Below are positions 14,091-24,867 of a stretch of 64,000 bases of DNA, one piece after another. Under the pieces are notes generated by a model. It searched no databases and was not told where the DNA came from. It was given only the letters and a program-made list of their open reading frames with translations. Source of the stretch: Planotetraspora mira. GTDB taxonomy: Bacteria; Actinomycetota; Actinomycetes; Streptosporangiales; Streptosporangiaceae. How positions within the stretch are numbered: position 1 is the first letter of the stretch; each line of letters begins with the position of its first letter. Made by a program: the position numbers and the translations under genes. The stretch is from assembly GCF_016863275.1 (NCBI RefSeq), contig NZ_BOOO01000020.1:124001-188000 (forward strand), given 5' to 3'.

Positions 14091-15002
14091 ATGCCTGAAA
14101 CGCGCCGAGGGATCTTGTATGGGATCGCCGCCTACGTCATGTGGGGCCTGTTCCCACTCTACTGGCCGCTGCTCAAGCCGTCCGGCGCCGTGGAGATCCT
14201 CGCCCACCGGATGGTCTGGTCCCTCGTCGCGGTGGTCGCGGTGCTGGCCGTACGGCGGCACTGGTCGTGGTTTCGCACGCTGACGCGCCGACAGTTCGTC
14301 CTGCTCACCGTCGCCGCCGTCACGATCTCGATCAACTGGGGCACCTACATCTACGCCGTCAACAGCGGCCACGTGGTGGAAGGCGCGCTCGGCTACTTCA
14401 TCAACCCCCTCGTCAGCGTCCTCTTCGGGGTCGTCATCTTCCGTGAGCGCCTGCGTCCGTGGCAGTGGGTCGCCGTGGGGCTCGGGGCGGCGTCCGTGCT
14501 CATCCTCGCCTTCGACTACGGCCGCCTGCCCTGGATCGCCGTCATCCTCGCGATGAGCTTCGGCACGTACGGCATGGTCAAGAAGTCGGCACAGGTCGGC
14601 AGCGCCGAGAGCCTCACCGTCGAGACGCTCGTGCTACTCGTCCCCGCGCTCGTCTACCTCACCGTTCTCGAGGTGAACGGCACCGCCACGTTCGGCCACC
14701 ACGGCCTGGGGCACTCGGCGCTCCTCGTGGGCGCGGGCATCGTCACCGCGGTCCCGCTGCTGGCCTTCACCGCCTCGGCGATCCGCGTCCCGCTCACCGT
14801 CATCGGCGTCCTGCAGTACATCGCACCCGTCCTGCAGTTCCTCTGCGGCGTGCTGATCGTCCACGAGACGATGCCCGCGAGCAGGTGGATCGGATTCGCC
14901 GTCGTGTGGCTCGCGCTCGCCGTCTTCACCTGGGACGGCTTCCGCTCCGCCCGTGCCACCCGCAGGCAGGCGCGTACGGCTCCCGCACTCGAAGCCGTCT
15001 GA
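14091..15002 (+). CDS. rarD: RarD-type EamA-family transporter
   Basis: This is a ten-helix drug/metabolite exporter of 303 residues. It starts MPETRRGILYGIAAYVMWGLFP and has two EamA repeats (about 10-140 and 150-285) with GYFINPLVSVLFGVVIFRERL and IAPVLQFLCGVLIVHE as the helix-4/5 signatures. RarD proteins resemble chloramphenicol-sensitive exporters; the substrate is unknown. ATG 14,091 is used in preference to TTG two codons upstream. It is divergent from msrA. Confidence 0.88.
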   Translation: MPETRRGILYGIAAYVMWGLFPLYWPLLKPSGAVEILAHRMVWSLVAVVAVLAVRRHWSWFRTLTRRQFVLLTVAAVTISINWGTYIYAVNSGHVVEGALGYFINPLVSVLFGVVIFRERLRPWQWVAVGLGAASVLILAFDYGRLPWIAVILAMSFGTYGMVKKSAQVGSAESLTVETLVLLVPALVYLTVLEVNGTATFGHHGLGHSALLVGAGIVTAVPLLAFTASAIRVPLTVIGVLQYIAPVLQFLCGVLIVHETMPASRWIGFAVVWLALAVFTWDGFRSARATRRQARTAPALEAV

Positions 15003-15083
15003 CGCGCGTACGCCCCGGGGAGTAGGGATTCCGTCTCCCCCGGACCGACGACGCCACAGCCGCGTCCCGCGAGGATCGGCCCT

Positions 15084-15920
15084 ATGACCAAGCATTTCCG
15101 TTTCGGCGTCGTGGCGGGCTTCGCGCCGGACGCCGGGAGTTGGACGGCTCTCGCACGCCAGGCCGAGGACCGGGGGTATTCAACCCTCCTCGTGCCCGAC
15201 ACGCTCGGCACCCTGCCGCCTCTCCTCGCCCTCACCGCGGCGGCGACCGCGACCACGACGCTGCGGCTGAGCACGTTCGTGCTGAGCGTGCCCTACCGCC
15301 GCCCGCGGCAACTGGCGTTGGAACTGGCCGGGCTCGACTTCCTCTCCGGGGGCAGGCTCGATCTCGGGATCGGCACCGGACGCGCCGACGCCCGGCCTGA
15401 GGCCGAGTTCCTCGGCATGCCGTACGGCACGGCAGGCGAACGCATCTCCCAGGTGGAGGAGCTGATCGCCGAGGTCCGCACGGTGTTCGGCGGCTCCGGG
15501 CGGTTCACCGGGGCCACGCAGAAGGAGGGGCCGCCGATCCTGCTCGCGGCGTCCGGGGAACGCATGCTCACCGTCGCCGCCGAGCAGGCCGACATCGTCA
15601 CCTTCGCCGTCCATCCGGCGAGCACGCCCCACTCTCTCCACCGGCCGCTTGCCGTCCTCGAGGAGAAGGCGGGCGCCAGATTCGGCCAGATCGAGCTGAG
15701 CAGCAACCTCCACCTGATCGGCTCCGATCCGCCGCCGTGGCTGGAACGGCTGCTCCACGGCGCGGGGCCCGGATCCCTGTCCGTGCTCGACGGGTCGCCC
15801 CGCGAGATGGCCGACACGCTCCTGCGCCGCCGGGACGAGCTGGGGATCTCCTACATCACCGTCAACGGCGTGTTCGCCGAGGCGTTCGCCCCGGTAGTCG
15901 AGATCCTCGCCGGCCGCTGA
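15084..15920 (+). CDS. LLM-class (F420-type) flavin-dependent oxidoreductase
   Basis: The luciferase-like barrel of 278 residues opens FRFGVVAGFAPDAGSWTALARQAEDRGY, with LVPDTLGTLPPLLALTAAA, LSTFVLSVPYRRPRQLALELAGLDFLSGGR and LGIGTGRADARPE. The pattern is typical of F420-dependent mycobacterial/actinomycete TIGR03621-like proteins. The substrate is unknown. It is co-directional with rarD, 80 bp behind it. Confidence 0.85.
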   Translation: MTKHFRFGVVAGFAPDAGSWTALARQAEDRGYSTLLVPDTLGTLPPLLALTAAATATTTLRLSTFVLSVPYRRPRQLALELAGLDFLSGGRLDLGIGTGRADARPEAEFLGMPYGTAGERISQVEELIAEVRTVFGGSGRFTGATQKEGPPILLAASGERMLTVAAEQADIVTFAVHPASTPHSLHRPLAVLEEKAGARFGQIELSSNLHLIGSDPPPWLERLLHGAGPGSLSVLDGSPREMADTLLRRRDELGISYITVNGVFAEAFAPVVEILAGR

Positions 15921-15943
15921 CGACCTGATCCGAGGCGATCAGA

Positions 15944-16939
15944 TCAGCCGGAACGCTCGACCACGTAGTCGCACAGGGCCAGAAGGGCCGCCCGCGCCGG
16001 GATGTCAGGCAAGCCGGCCAGGGCGGCCTTGGCCCGATCGGTCCACCTGATGAGCTCCTTGCGGGCCTGCTCCATGGCGGGGTTGGCGCGGAGCAGCGTC
16101 AGCGTCTCCTCGACGTCCTCTTCCCGCACCGGACCGGACAGCAGCGTGCGCAACCGGGTGTCCGCCGGGTCCTCGGACGCCAGCGCGTAGAGGACGGGGA
16201 GCGTGTGGACGCCCTCGCGCAGGTCGGTGCCCGGGGTCTTCCCCGAGTCGGAGGTCGGCGCAGCGACGTCGATGAGGTCGTCCCCGAGTTGCCAGGCCAC
16301 ACCGATGGCCTCACAGGCGTCGGTCACCCGCTCGACCACCTCCGGCGGCGCGCCGGACAACAGGGCGCCGAACTGGCCGGAGGTCGCGATCAGCGACCCC
16401 GTCTTGTCGGTCAGCACCTGGATGTAGTGCGCGACGGCGTCGGCCCCTTCCGCGGGGCCCATGGTCTCCCTGATCTGCCCGCGGACCAGCCGCGAGAAGG
16501 TGCGGGCCTGGATCCGGATGAGCTCGGTCCCCAGGTCGGCGAGGATCTCCGACGCCTGGGCGAAGAGATAGTCACCAGTCAAGATCGCGATGGTGTTGTC
16601 CCACCGGGCGTTGGCCGAGGGTGTGCCGCGCCGTACGGGCGCCTCGTCCATCACGTCATCGTGGTAAAGAGTCGCCAAGTGCGTCAGCTCGATCACGACG
16701 GCCCCCGCGACCACACCGGGGGCGTCAGGATTGCCGAACTGCGCGGCCAGAAGCATCAACGTGGCGCGGAAACGCTTGCCGCCCGCCTCGAGGAGATGCT
16801 TGGACGCCTCCGTGACGAAGGCGTCCTCGCTCTCAACGGACGACCGGAGCATCTTCTCCACCGCCGCCAGCCCGTTAGCAAGGTCCACGGCCAGCTGCTC
16901 GTCGATCTGAGGGATGTCCACAACGGGCGGCGCGGCCAT
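15944..16939 (-). CDS. Long-chain polyprenyl diphosphate synthase (menaquinone side chain)
   Basis: The trans-prenyltransferase of 331 residues has the first aspartate motif LYHDDVMDEAPVRRG (about residue 92) and the second GDDLIDVAAP (about 218), with KRFRATL before them. It condenses IPP onto allylic diphosphates; bulky residues before the first motif fit a C35-C50 product. It lies directly after nuoN and with menG and the reductase gene at the other end of the nuo operon, so it most likely builds the menaquinone tail (HepT/GrcC-like). ATG 16,939 has AGGAG upstream. Confidence 0.9.
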   Translation of the reverse strand: MAAPPVVDIPQIDEQLAVDLANGLAAVEKMLRSSVESEDAFVTEASKHLLEAGGKRFRATLMLLAAQFGNPDAPGVVAGAVVIELTHLATLYHDDVMDEAPVRRGTPSANARWDNTIAILTGDYLFAQASEILADLGTELIRIQARTFSRLVRGQIRETMGPAEGADAVAHYIQVLTDKTGSLIATSGQFGALLSGAPPEVVERVTDACEAIGVAWQLGDDLIDVAAPTSDSGKTPGTDLREGVHTLPVLYALASEDPADTRLRTLLSGPVREEDVEETLTLLRANPAMEQARKELIRWTDRAKAALAGLPDIPARAALLALCDYVVERSG

Positions 16940-16951
16940 AGAACAAGGCTC

Positions 16952-18505
16952 CTAACGGATGAACAACGACTGAGCAGCGTTCTGCGCCAAGTGGAGCACA
17001 GGCTGCGGGAAGACCCCCAGGAATACGGTAGCCAATACCGCCACGCCGACCACAGCCGCGGTCCCCCGCGACGGCAGCACGACCGACGGGCCGTCAGCGG
17101 CCGGGTCGCTGAAGAACATCAGCACGATGACACGGACGTAGAAGAACGCCGCCACCGCGGACGCCACCACGCCGACGATCACCAGGGGTGTCGCGCCTCC
17201 CGCCACGGCCGCCTGGAAGACGGCGTACTTCCCGAAGAAACCGCTGGTCAGCGGAATCCCGGCGAAGGCGAGCAGGAAGAAGGCGAAGATGCCTGCGAGC
17301 AACGGCGACCGCTTGCCGAGCCCCGCCCAGCGGGACAGGTGCCAGGCCTCGCCACCGGCGTCACGGACCATCGTGACCACCGCGAAGGCGCCGACGGTCG
17401 TGAAACCGTACGCCACGAGGTAGAAGAGGATCGCCGACAGGGCCTTGGAGTTCTGCCCGGCCGCCGCACCGGTCGCGACGACGCCGACCAGCAGGAATCC
17501 ACCGTGAGCGATCGACGAGTAGGCCAGCATCCGCTTGATGTCGGTCTGCGTGATCGCGAGGATGGCGCCCACGACCATTGTGAGAATCGCCACAGCCCAC
17601 AGGACCGGGCTCCAGTTCCAGTCGAGGCCGCCCAGGGCGACCCAGAACACCCGCAGCAGCGCGCCGAACGCGGCGACCAGGGTGCCCGACGCCATCAGCG
17701 CCGTGATGGGAGTCGGCGCGCCCTGGTAGACGTCCGGCTTCCAGGCCTGGAACGGCGCAGCCCCGATCTTGAAGAGCAGGCCGACGCCCAGCATGGCGAC
17801 GCCGATGTAGAGCAGCGTCTCCTGCCCGCCGACCACGCCCAGAGCCGAGCTGATCTTCGCGAGGTCGATCGACCCGGCGTAGCCGTACAGCAGGGCCGTG
17901 CCGTACAGGAAGAAGGCGGACGAGAACGCGCCGAGCAGGAAGTACTTGACCGCGGCCTCCTGCGAGAGCAGCCGGCGACGGCGCGCCAGCCCGCACAGCA
18001 GGTACAGCGGCAGGGACATGACCTCCAGGGCCACGAACATGACCAGCAGGTCGTTGGACGCGGGGAAGAGCAACATCCCGCCGACCGCGAAGAGCACCAG
18101 CGGGTAGACCTCGGTGTGCCCGGCCCCCTCGTGCAGGGCCTGCTCCTCCTCCGCCGATCCCGGCACAGCCGCGGCCGCGGCGACGAAGTGGTCCTCGTCG
18201 TTGATCAGCAGAACGCTCACGAAGGCGAGCACCAAGATGGTGCCCCAGATGAACAACGACGGCCCGTCCACGGCGACCGCGCCCATGGCCGCGGGCTTGG
18301 TCGGGACGCCCTTGACCACCTGCCAGATGGTCAGCGCGAACGCGCCGGCCAGCGACAGCAGGGTGATCGGCACGTGGATCGCCGAGCGCAGGTAACGCGG
18401 AGCGAACGCCTCCACGAGCACGCCCACGATCGCCGCGCCGAAGACGACCAGCATCGGTGCGAGCTGGGCGTACTCAAGAGTCGGCGCTTGGATGGTGCCG
18501 TTCAC
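16952..18505 (-). CDS. nuoN: NADH-quinone oxidoreductase subunit N
   Basis: Antiporter-like membrane subunit of complex I, 517 residues and about 14 helices. It carries YFLLGAFSSAFFLYG, GLLFKIGAAPFQAWKPDVYQGAPTPITALMASG (conserved Lys and Pro-break helices) and IKRMLAYSSIAHGGFLL. The GTG start at 18,505 overlaps the nuoM stop and has AAGGAGG upstream; the longer upstream frame is inside nuoM. It is the last gene of the 14-gene operon. Confidence 0.96.
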   Translation of the reverse strand: MNGTIQAPTLEYAQLAPMLVVFGAAIVGVLVEAFAPRYLRSAIHVPITLLSLAGAFALTIWQVVKGVPTKPAAMGAVAVDGPSLFIWGTILVLAFVSVLLINDEDHFVAAAAAVPGSAEEEQALHEGAGHTEVYPLVLFAVGGMLLFPASNDLLVMFVALEVMSLPLYLLCGLARRRRLLSQEAAVKYFLLGAFSSAFFLYGTALLYGYAGSIDLAKISSALGVVGGQETLLYIGVAMLGVGLLFKIGAAPFQAWKPDVYQGAPTPITALMASGTLVAAFGALLRVFWVALGGLDWNWSPVLWAVAILTMVVGAILAITQTDIKRMLAYSSIAHGGFLLVGVVATGAAAGQNSKALSAILFYLVAYGFTTVGAFAVVTMVRDAGGEAWHLSRWAGLGKRSPLLAGIFAFFLLAFAGIPLTSGFFGKYAVFQAAVAGGATPLVIVGVVASAVAAFFYVRVIVLMFFSDPAADGPSVVLPSRGTAAVVGVAVLATVFLGVFPQPVLHLAQNAAQSLFIR

Positions 18506-20007
18506 TGAGCCTCCTTGGCAACTTGTACGGCAGGAGCCGGATCGGTCGCCGGAACACTCGACAGGGTGTTCTTGACCGCAGGATGGATCACGTCGAGCAG
18601 GGGCTTGGGATAGAACCCGAACACCAGGAGCAACGCGATGAGAGGCGCGACGACCCACTTCTCGCGCGCGTTGAGGTCAGGCAGATGCTTGACGGACTCG
18701 GCGGTCGGGCCGTTCATCGTCCGCTGGTACATCCACAGGATGTAGATCGCGGCCAGGATGACGCCGGTCGTCGCGATGGCGGCGGGCACGAGGTACTTCT
18801 CGTACGTGCCGACCAGCACCATGAACTCGCTCACGAAGGTGCTGAGGCCGGGCAGCGACAGGCTGGACAGCCCCGCCACGAGGAACGTCCCCGCGAGCAC
18901 CGGCGCGACCTTCTGCACGCCTCCGTAGTCGGCGATGAACTGGGAGCCCCGGCGCTGGATCAGGAAGCCGGCGATCAGGAAGAGCGCGCCGGTCGAGAAG
19001 CCGTGGTTGACCATGTAGAGGGTCGCCCCCGCGCCCGCGTTCGTCGTCATGGCGAACACGCCCAGCGCGATGAAGCCGAAGTGCGAGACCGACGTGTAGG
19101 CGATGAGCCGCTTCATGTCGGTCTGGCCGATCGCCACGATCGCGCCGTAGACGATGCCGATCACCGACAGTGTGATCACCATCGGCGTGAAGAACTTCGA
19201 CGCGTCCGGGAACAGCTCCAGGCAGAAGCGCAACATGCCGTACGTGCCGACCTTGTCCAGCACGCCGACCAGCAGCACCGCGGCGCCGGCCGGCGCCTGG
19301 GCCGCCGCGTCGGGCAGCCAGGTGTGGAACGGCCAGAGCGGCGCCTTGATCGCGAAGGCGATGAAGAACCCGAGGAACAGCCACTTCTGCGTGTTCACGT
19401 CCTGGATGGTCCCGACGAGGTCGGGGAACATGAACGTGCCCTTCCCGGCGATCGTGTAGAGCGCGATCACCGCGACCAGCATCAGGAGCCCGCCGAACAG
19501 CGAGTACAGCAGGAACTTCACGGCCGCGTAGGACCGCTGGGCGCCGCCGTACGACCCGATCATGAAGTACATCGGGATCAGCATGGCTTCGAAGAAGACG
19601 TAGAAGAGGAAGACGTCGGTCGACGCGAAGACGCCGATCATCATGGCCTCGAGCACGAGCATCAACGAGAAGTACGTCCGGACCGACCGCTTGCCGGCCT
19701 CGGCGTCATGCCAGGAGGCCAGCACCACGATCGGCACCAGCACGACCGAGAGCAGGATCAGCACCAGGGCGATGCCGTCGACCCCCACCGCGTAGTGCAC
19801 CCCGAGAGCGGGGATCCAGTCGTACTTCTCGGTGAACTGGAACTTGTCGCCGTTCGGGCTGAACTGGACGGCCATCGCGATGGCGAGAGCCAGCACGATG
19901 AGCGACACCCCGAGCGTGAACTGCTTGGCGAGCTTGTCGTTGCGGACAAGAGTCACGCCCAGCGCGCCCAGCACGGACACGCCCATCAGGATTGAGAGCC
20001 AGGGCAT
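18502..20007 (-). CDS. nuoM: NADH-quinone oxidoreductase subunit M
   Basis: Proton-pumping antiporter-like subunit, 501 residues. Markers are PMYFMIGSYGG, IKAPLWPFHTWLPDAAAQAPAGAAVLLVGVLDKVGTYG, DMKRLIAYTSVSHFGF and LYMVNHGFSTGALFL. The ATG at 20,007 overlaps the nuoL stop (ATGA). Confidence 0.97.
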   Translation of the reverse strand: MPWLSILMGVSVLGALGVTLVRNDKLAKQFTLGVSLIVLALAIAMAVQFSPNGDKFQFTEKYDWIPALGVHYAVGVDGIALVLILLSVVLVPIVVLASWHDAEAGKRSVRTYFSLMLVLEAMMIGVFASTDVFLFYVFFEAMLIPMYFMIGSYGGAQRSYAAVKFLLYSLFGGLLMLVAVIALYTIAGKGTFMFPDLVGTIQDVNTQKWLFLGFFIAFAIKAPLWPFHTWLPDAAAQAPAGAAVLLVGVLDKVGTYGMLRFCLELFPDASKFFTPMVITLSVIGIVYGAIVAIGQTDMKRLIAYTSVSHFGFIALGVFAMTTNAGAGATLYMVNHGFSTGALFLIAGFLIQRRGSQFIADYGGVQKVAPVLAGTFLVAGLSSLSLPGLSTFVSEFMVLVGTYEKYLVPAAIATTGVILAAIYILWMYQRTMNGPTAESVKHLPDLNAREKWVVAPLIALLLVFGFYPKPLLDVIHPAVKNTLSSVPATDPAPAVQVAKEAQ

Positions 20008-21905
20008 CACAGGTTCCCTACGACGAACCAGGCGCCGACCAGGACGGCGGCACCAACGAATATCGACAACGCGTACGACCGGACGTAACCGGTCTGGATC
20101 CTGCGCAACCGGCCGGACGAGCCGCCGATGAGGGCGGCCAGGCTGTTGACCAGACCGTCGACCCCACGGTTGTCGAAGTAGACCGCCAGGCGGGTGAGCC
20201 ACTGACCCGGCCGCATGAGCAGCGCCTCGTTGAGCGCGTCGCCGTACAGGTCACGACGGGCGAACGCGGTGAGGAACGAGCCGCGAGGGGCCACTCCGGG
20301 CACCTCGGCGGAGCCGTACCTGTACCAGGCGAACACCACGCCGACGGCGACCAGCGCGAGCGTGGCCAGCCCGGTCGTGCTGAACGGGTGGAACGAGGGC
20401 AGTTCCTCCGGCCGCCCGACCGCGGGCGACAGGAAGAGCATGAACCGGTTGCCCAGGATCAGGAACGCGCCCAGGACGACCGCGCCGATCGACAGGATGA
20501 TCAGCGGCCACGTCATGACGGCCGGCGACTCGTGCGGGTGGGCGTCGGCCTCCCAGCGCTTCTTGCCGAAGAAGGTCATGAAGACCAGGCGCGACATGTA
20601 GAAGCCGGTGATGCCCGCACCCAGGACGGCGAGCCAGCCCAAGATCGCGTTGTGCTCCATCGCGGTCTCGATGATGCCGTCCTTGGTGAAGTAGCCGGAC
20701 AGCAGCGGGAACCCGATGATCGCCAGGTAGCCGATGAGGAACGTCACGAAGGTGATCGGCATGACCTTTCTCAGGCCGCCGTACTTCCTCATGTTCACCT
20801 CGTCGTTCATGCCGTGCATGACCGATCCGGCGCCGAGGAACATGTCGGCCTTGAAGAAGCCGTGCGTGATCAGGTGGGCGATCGCGAAGGCGTAGCCCGC
20901 CGGGCCGATGCCCGCGGCGAGCATCATGTAGCCGATCTGCGACATCGTCGAGCCGGCGAGGGCCTTCTTGATGTCGTCCTTGGCGGTACCGATGATCGCA
21001 CCGGCGAGGAGCGTGGCCACGCCGACGATCGTGACGACGAGTTGCGCGGTGTCGGTGGCCTGGAAGATCGGGCCGGACCGGACCACCAGGTAGACGCCGG
21101 CGGTGACCATCGTGGCCGCGTGGATGAGGGCCGAGACCGGGGTCGGGCCCTCCATCGCGTCCAGAAGCCAGGACTGCAGCGGGAGCTGGGCCGACTTGCC
21201 GCAGGCGCCGAGCAGGAGCAGGAGTCCGATGGCCGTGGCCGGGATCGACCCGCCCTTCGCCATTCCCTCGGCCACTCCCTGGTACGACAGGGAGTGGAAG
21301 GTCGCGAAGATCGTGAAGATGCCGATCGACAGGCCGAAGTCGCCGACGCGGTTGACGATGAAGGCCTTCTTGGCCGCCGTCGCCGCCGTGGGCTTGTGCT
21401 GCCAGAACCCGATGAGCAGGTACGACGCGAGGCCCACGCCCTCCCACCCGACGTACAGGCCGAGGTAGTTGTCGGCCAGCACGAGCACGAGCATCGCCGC
21501 CACGAACAGGTTCAGGTAGGCGAAGAACCTCCGCCGCGCCGGATCGTGGGCCATGTAGCCGATCGAGTAGATGTGGATCAACGATCCGACGAACGTGATC
21601 AGCAGGCAGAACGAGATCGACAGAGGGTCGACCAGCAGTCCCACCTTGGCGATGCCGGGGATGAGGTCGTAGAGCTCGACTCCCCTGCGGCGCTCGCCGG
21701 GCGCGAAGCCCAGCAGCTGGATGAAGGCCAGTGCCGCCACGACGAACGACGCGACGGCCATGGCTACGCCGAGCAGATGACCGAACTTGTCGGTCCTCCG
21801 CCCGCCCAGCAGGAGAACGGCCGCTCCCAACAGGGGCAGAGCGATCATCAGCCAGGAGGCCCCGATCACTCCACCGGAGTGCTGGATGATCTCAGCGGGT
21901 TCCAC
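20007..21905 (-). CDS. nuoL: NADH-quinone oxidoreductase subunit L
   Basis: Largest antiporter-like subunit, 632 residues, with the long C-terminal lateral helix region. [68 protein letters not shown] and [17 protein letters not shown] are diagnostic. Start GTG 21,905 is preferred over GTG 21,911 because AGAGG lies five bases before it. It is nine bases after nuoK. Confidence 0.97.
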   Translation of the reverse strand: MEPAEIIQHSGGVIGASWLMIALPLLGAAVLLLGGRRTDKFGHLLGVAMAVASFVVAALAFIQLLGFAPGERRRGVELYDLIPGIAKVGLLVDPLSISFCLLITFVGSLIHIYSIGYMAHDPARRRFFAYLNLFVAAMLVLVLADNYLGLYVGWEGVGLASYLLIGFWQHKPTAATAAKKAFIVNRVGDFGLSIGIFTIFATFHSLSYQGVAEGMAKGGSIPATAIGLLLLLGACGKSAQLPLQSWLLDAMEGPTPVSALIHAATMVTAGVYLVVRSGPIFQATDTAQLVVTIVGVATLLAGAIIGTAKDDIKKALAGSTMSQIGYMMLAAGIGPAGYAFAIAHLITHGFFKADMFLGAGSVMHGMNDEVNMRKYGGLRKVMPITFVTFLIGYLAIIGFPLLSGYFTKDGIIETAMEHNAILGWLAVLGAGITGFYMSRLVFMTFFGKKRWEADAHPHESPAVMTWPLIILSIGAVVLGAFLILGNRFMLFLSPAVGRPEELPSFHPFSTTGLATLALVAVGVVFAWYRYGSAEVPGVAPRGSFLTAFARRDLYGDALNEALLMRPGQWLTRLAVYFDNRGVDGLVNSLAALIGGSSGRLRRIQTGYVRSYALSIFVGAAVLVGAWFVVGNL

Positions 21906-21914
21906 GGCCACCTC

Positions 21915-22211
21915 TTAGTACTTCAGCAGGCTGGCGTCGTCGACGGACGCGGACCTGCGGGTTCGGAAGATCGTCACAATGATGGCCAGGCCGATCACGA
22001 CCTCCGCGGCGGCGACGATCATCACGAAGAACGCGATGATCTGGCCGTCGAGGTTGCCGTTCTGCCGGGCGAAGGTGACGAACGCCAGGTTGCAGGCGTT
22101 GAGCATGAGCTCGACGCACATGAACACGACGATGGCGTTGCGCCGTACGAGCACGCCGACGCCGCCGATCGCGAACAGCAGCGCGGAGAGCACCAGGTAA
22201 TGGGTTGTCAC
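21915..22211 (-). CDS. nuoK: NADH-quinone oxidoreductase subunit K
   Basis: Three-helix membrane subunit, 98 residues, with the conserved glutamates in [14 protein letters not shown] and [13 protein letters not shown] used in proton transfer. The GTG start overlaps the nuoJ stop by four bases. Confidence 0.97.
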   Translation of the reverse strand: MTTHYLVLSALLFAIGGVGVLVRRNAIVVFMCVELMLNACNLAFVTFARQNGNLDGQIIAFFVMIVAAAEVVIGLAIIVTIFRTRRSASVDDASLLKY

Positions 22212-23014
22212 TTGCCGTCCTCCTCGCCGAGCGGCCGGGCCACGTGCCCGTTGGCCCGCTCGCTCAGGGCCTCCTCCTGGAGGATCCGCTCGACCTCGGG
22301 AGGCAGCGTGCCCTCCGCGGCCTCGTACCGGGCGACGACGCGGTTGACCGACAGCGGCGACACCGAGCCGTCAGGCAGCAGCGCCGGCATGTCGATGGCG
22401 TTGTGCCGGGCGTAGGTGCCGGGCCCGGGCAGCGGGCCGGGGTTCCTGCCCAGCTGGCCGAAGCGGACGAAGCGGGCCCGCGAGAGGTCCTTCTGCGTCT
22501 GCTTGGGCTCCGCGCGCTCCCGGTGCGCCAGCACCATCGCGCCGAGCGCGGCGGTGATCAGCAGCGCCGAGGTCACCTCGAACGCGAACACGTGCCGCGT
22601 GAAGATCAGCTCGGCCAGGGACGGCACGTTGCCCGCCCGGTTGGCGGCGGCCAGGCCCTTGGGAGGCGACAGGACCGCGTTCCCGATGCCGAGCCCGAGC
22701 AGGGCGGCGAAGGCCAGCCCGGCCAGGACGGCCCAGAACCGCTGCCCCCTGATCGTCTCGACCAGCGAGTCCGACGAGTCCACACCCACGAGCATGAGCA
22801 CGAACAGGAACAACATCATGACGGCGCCGGTGTAGACGATGATCTGCACCGCGGCCAGGAACGGAGCGTCCTGCACGGCGTACAGCACCGCGAGCGAGAA
22901 CATGACGACGCCGAGCATCAGAGCCGAGTAGACGGCCCTTCGGCTGAAGACGAGCCCGAGCGCGGCGATCACCGAGACGACCGCCAGCACCCAGAACGTG
23001 ATGGATTCACCCAT
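22208..23014 (-). CDS. nuoJ: NADH-quinone oxidoreductase subunit J
   Basis: Membrane subunit of 268 residues. Helices 1-5 (residues 1-170) include [17 protein letters not shown] and [19 protein letters not shown] with the pi-bulge region. A hydrophilic C-terminal tail of about 95 residues is longer than in E. coli and typical of actinobacteria. ATG 23,014 overlaps the end of nuoI by eight bases. Confidence 0.95.
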   Translation of the reverse strand: MGESITFWVLAVVSVIAALGLVFSRRAVYSALMLGVVMFSLAVLYAVQDAPFLAAVQIIVYTGAVMMLFLFVLMLVGVDSSDSLVETIRGQRFWAVLAGLAFAALLGLGIGNAVLSPPKGLAAANRAGNVPSLAELIFTRHVFAFEVTSALLITAALGAMVLAHRERAEPKQTQKDLSRARFVRFGQLGRNPGPLPGPGTYARHNAIDMPALLPDGSVSPLSVNRVVARYEAAEGTLPPEVERILQEEALSERANGHVARPLGEEDGK

Positions 23015-23522
23015 TGCTACGACCCAACCGGTAGTAGTCCTCCTCGGTCTCACCGAGGCGCATCGGGTGGGGCGGCTGCTCCATTCCCGGCCCCAGCGGA
23101 GCGAGGAGCATCTCCTTGGTGAAGATCAGCGATTCGCGGCTCGAGTCGGCGAGTTCGTACTCGTTGGTCATCGTGAGCGCCCGGGTGGGGCACGCCTCGA
23201 TGCAGAGGCCGCACAAGATGCATCGCAGATAGTTGATCTGGTAGGTGCGGCCGTACCGCTCGCCGGGCGAGAACCGCTCAGCGTCGGTGTTGTCCGCGCC
23301 CTCGACGAAGATGGCGTCCGCGGGACAGGCCCACGCGCACAACTCGCAGCCGACGCACTTCTCCAGACCGTCCGGCCACCGGTTCAGCTGGTGCCGCCCG
23401 TGGAAACGCGGCGCGGTGGGCCGCTTCTCCTCCGGATAGTTGACGGTCACCGGCTTCTTGAACATGTGGTGGAAGGTGACGCCGAATCCCTTGATCGGGT
23501 TCAGCCAATCAGTTGCTCCCAC
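23007..23522 (-). CDS. nuoI: NADH-quinone oxidoreductase subunit I (ferredoxin-like)
   Basis: 171 residues with two [4Fe-4S] motifs, [16 protein letters not shown] and [16 protein letters not shown], carrying clusters N6a and N6b. GTG 23,522 has GGAGG upstream and overlaps the nuoH end by 14 bases. Confidence 0.97.
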   Translation of the reverse strand: MGATDWLNPIKGFGVTFHHMFKKPVTVNYPEEKRPTAPRFHGRHQLNRWPDGLEKCVGCELCAWACPADAIFVEGADNTDAERFSPGERYGRTYQINYLRCILCGLCIEACPTRALTMTNEYELADSSRESLIFTKEMLLAPLGPGMEQPPHPMRLGETEEDYYRLGRSNG

Positions 23523-24867
23523 TGGTCACCTCCTTGGCCTCGTGGTGAAGGCGCGCCGCCGGCACGACTCCGTGGTAGTGCGGCAGGTCGAGTGGCGGCA
23601 CGGGGAATCCTCCGGCCGTCGGCTCCTCGCGAAGCTGCTCGAACTCCTCCTCGACCTCAGCGGCCTTGCTCTCTCTGCGCCGCTGGTTCGTCGTGTCGAA
23701 GCGTAGCCATATGGCGAACGCCCCGATGACGATCACCGCGCCCAGAGCCAGGATGCCTCCGCGGTCGACCTCGGGAAGACGCAGCGCCCTGAAGGTGGCG
23801 GCGAGCAGGATCCAGGCGAGGTTGAGCGGGATGAGCACCTTCCAGCCGAAGGCCATCAGCTGGTCGTACCGGACGCGGGGCAGTGAGGCGCGCACCCAGA
23901 CGAAGAAGCAGAAGGCCAGCACGAGCTTGCCGAAGAACCAGAGCATCGGCCACCAGCCGGTGTTGGCCCCGTCCCAGATCGAGATGGGCCACGGCGCGTG
24001 CCAGCCGCCGAGGAACAGCGTGATCGCAATCGCGGAGACCGTGAACACGTTCACGTACTCGGCGAGCATGAACATCGCGAACTTCAGCGACGAGGAGTAC
24101 TCGGTGTGGAAGCCGCCGACCAGTTCGCCCTCACCCTCGGGGAGGTCGAACGGCACGCGGTTGGTCTCGCCCAGCATCGTGATCGCGTAGATCAGGAACG
24201 ACGGGAGCAGCGAGAAGACGTACCAGGACGGCGTCGGGATGTGCATCCCGAGGATGTCCCAGGTCCCGCCGCCCGCCTGCTTCGCGACGATCTCCGAGGT
24301 GGACAGCGTGCCCGCCTGCAGGAACACCGCGACGAACGACAGGCCCATCGCGATCTCGTAGGAGACCACCTGGGCGCTGGAGCGCAGACCGCCCAGGATG
24401 GCGTACGGCGAGCGCGACCCCCATCCGGCGAGGACGATGCCGTAGACGCCGATCGAGGCCGTGGCCAGCACCAGGAGCACCGCGACCGGCAGGTCGGTGA
24501 GCTGCAGCGGGGTCCGGACGCCGAAGATCGAGACCATCGGCCCGAACGGCACGACCGAGAAGGCCAGGAACGCCGGGACGGCGATGATGACCGGGGCCAG
24601 GAAGTAGATGACCTTGTCCACGGTGCGTGGCATGAGGTCTTCCTTCAGGCCCATCTTCAGGCCGTCGGCCACCGACTGGAGCAGGCCGAACTTGCCCGCC
24701 CTGTTGGGGCCGTAGCGGTGCTGCATGCGCGAGATGAGCTTGCGCTCGGTCCACACGCCGAGCAGCACGCCCACCATCAGGAACACGAAGATGAAGAGGG
24801 CCTTGATGATCGACAGCCACAGTGGATCGTGGCCGAAGTCGCTCAAGTTGGGCGCGGGGTTGTTCAC
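23509..24867 (-). CDS. nuoH: NADH-quinone oxidoreductase subunit H
   Basis: Quinone-site membrane subunit, 452 residues. [43 protein letters not shown] and [13 protein letters not shown] are conserved. The last 80 residues are a hydrophilic tail beyond the E. coli length, as in other actinobacteria. GTG 24,867 overlaps the nuoG stop by four bases; the open frame upstream lies inside nuoG. Confidence 0.96.
   Translation of the reverse strand: MNNPAPNLSDFGHDPLWLSIIKALFIFVFLMVGVLLGVWTERKLISRMQHRYGPNRAGKFGLLQSVADGLKMGLKEDLMPRTVDKVIYFLAPVIIAVPAFLAFSVVPFGPMVSIFGVRTPLQLTDLPVAVLLVLATASIGVYGIVLAGWGSRSPYAILGGLRSSAQVVSYEIAMGLSFVAVFLQAGTLSTSEIVAKQAGGGTWDILGMHIPTPSWYVFSLLPSFLIYAITMLGETNRVPFDLPEGEGELVGGFHTEYSSSLKFAMFMLAEYVNVFTVSAIAITLFLGGWHAPWPISIWDGANTGWWPMLWFFGKLVLAFCFFVWVRASLPRVRYDQLMAFGWKVLIPLNLAWILLAATFRALRLPEVDRGGILALGAVIVIGAFAIWLRFDTTNQRRRESKAAEVEEEFEQLREEPTAGGFPVPPLDLPHYHGVVPAARLHHEAKEVTSGSN

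Noticed and set aside
16205-18508. A 767-residue plus-strand open frame opposite nuoN and the prenyl synthase gene
   Set aside because: It is the GC-rich antisense shadow of two certain genes; the product is Arg/Asp/Gln/His-rich low complexity with no domain.
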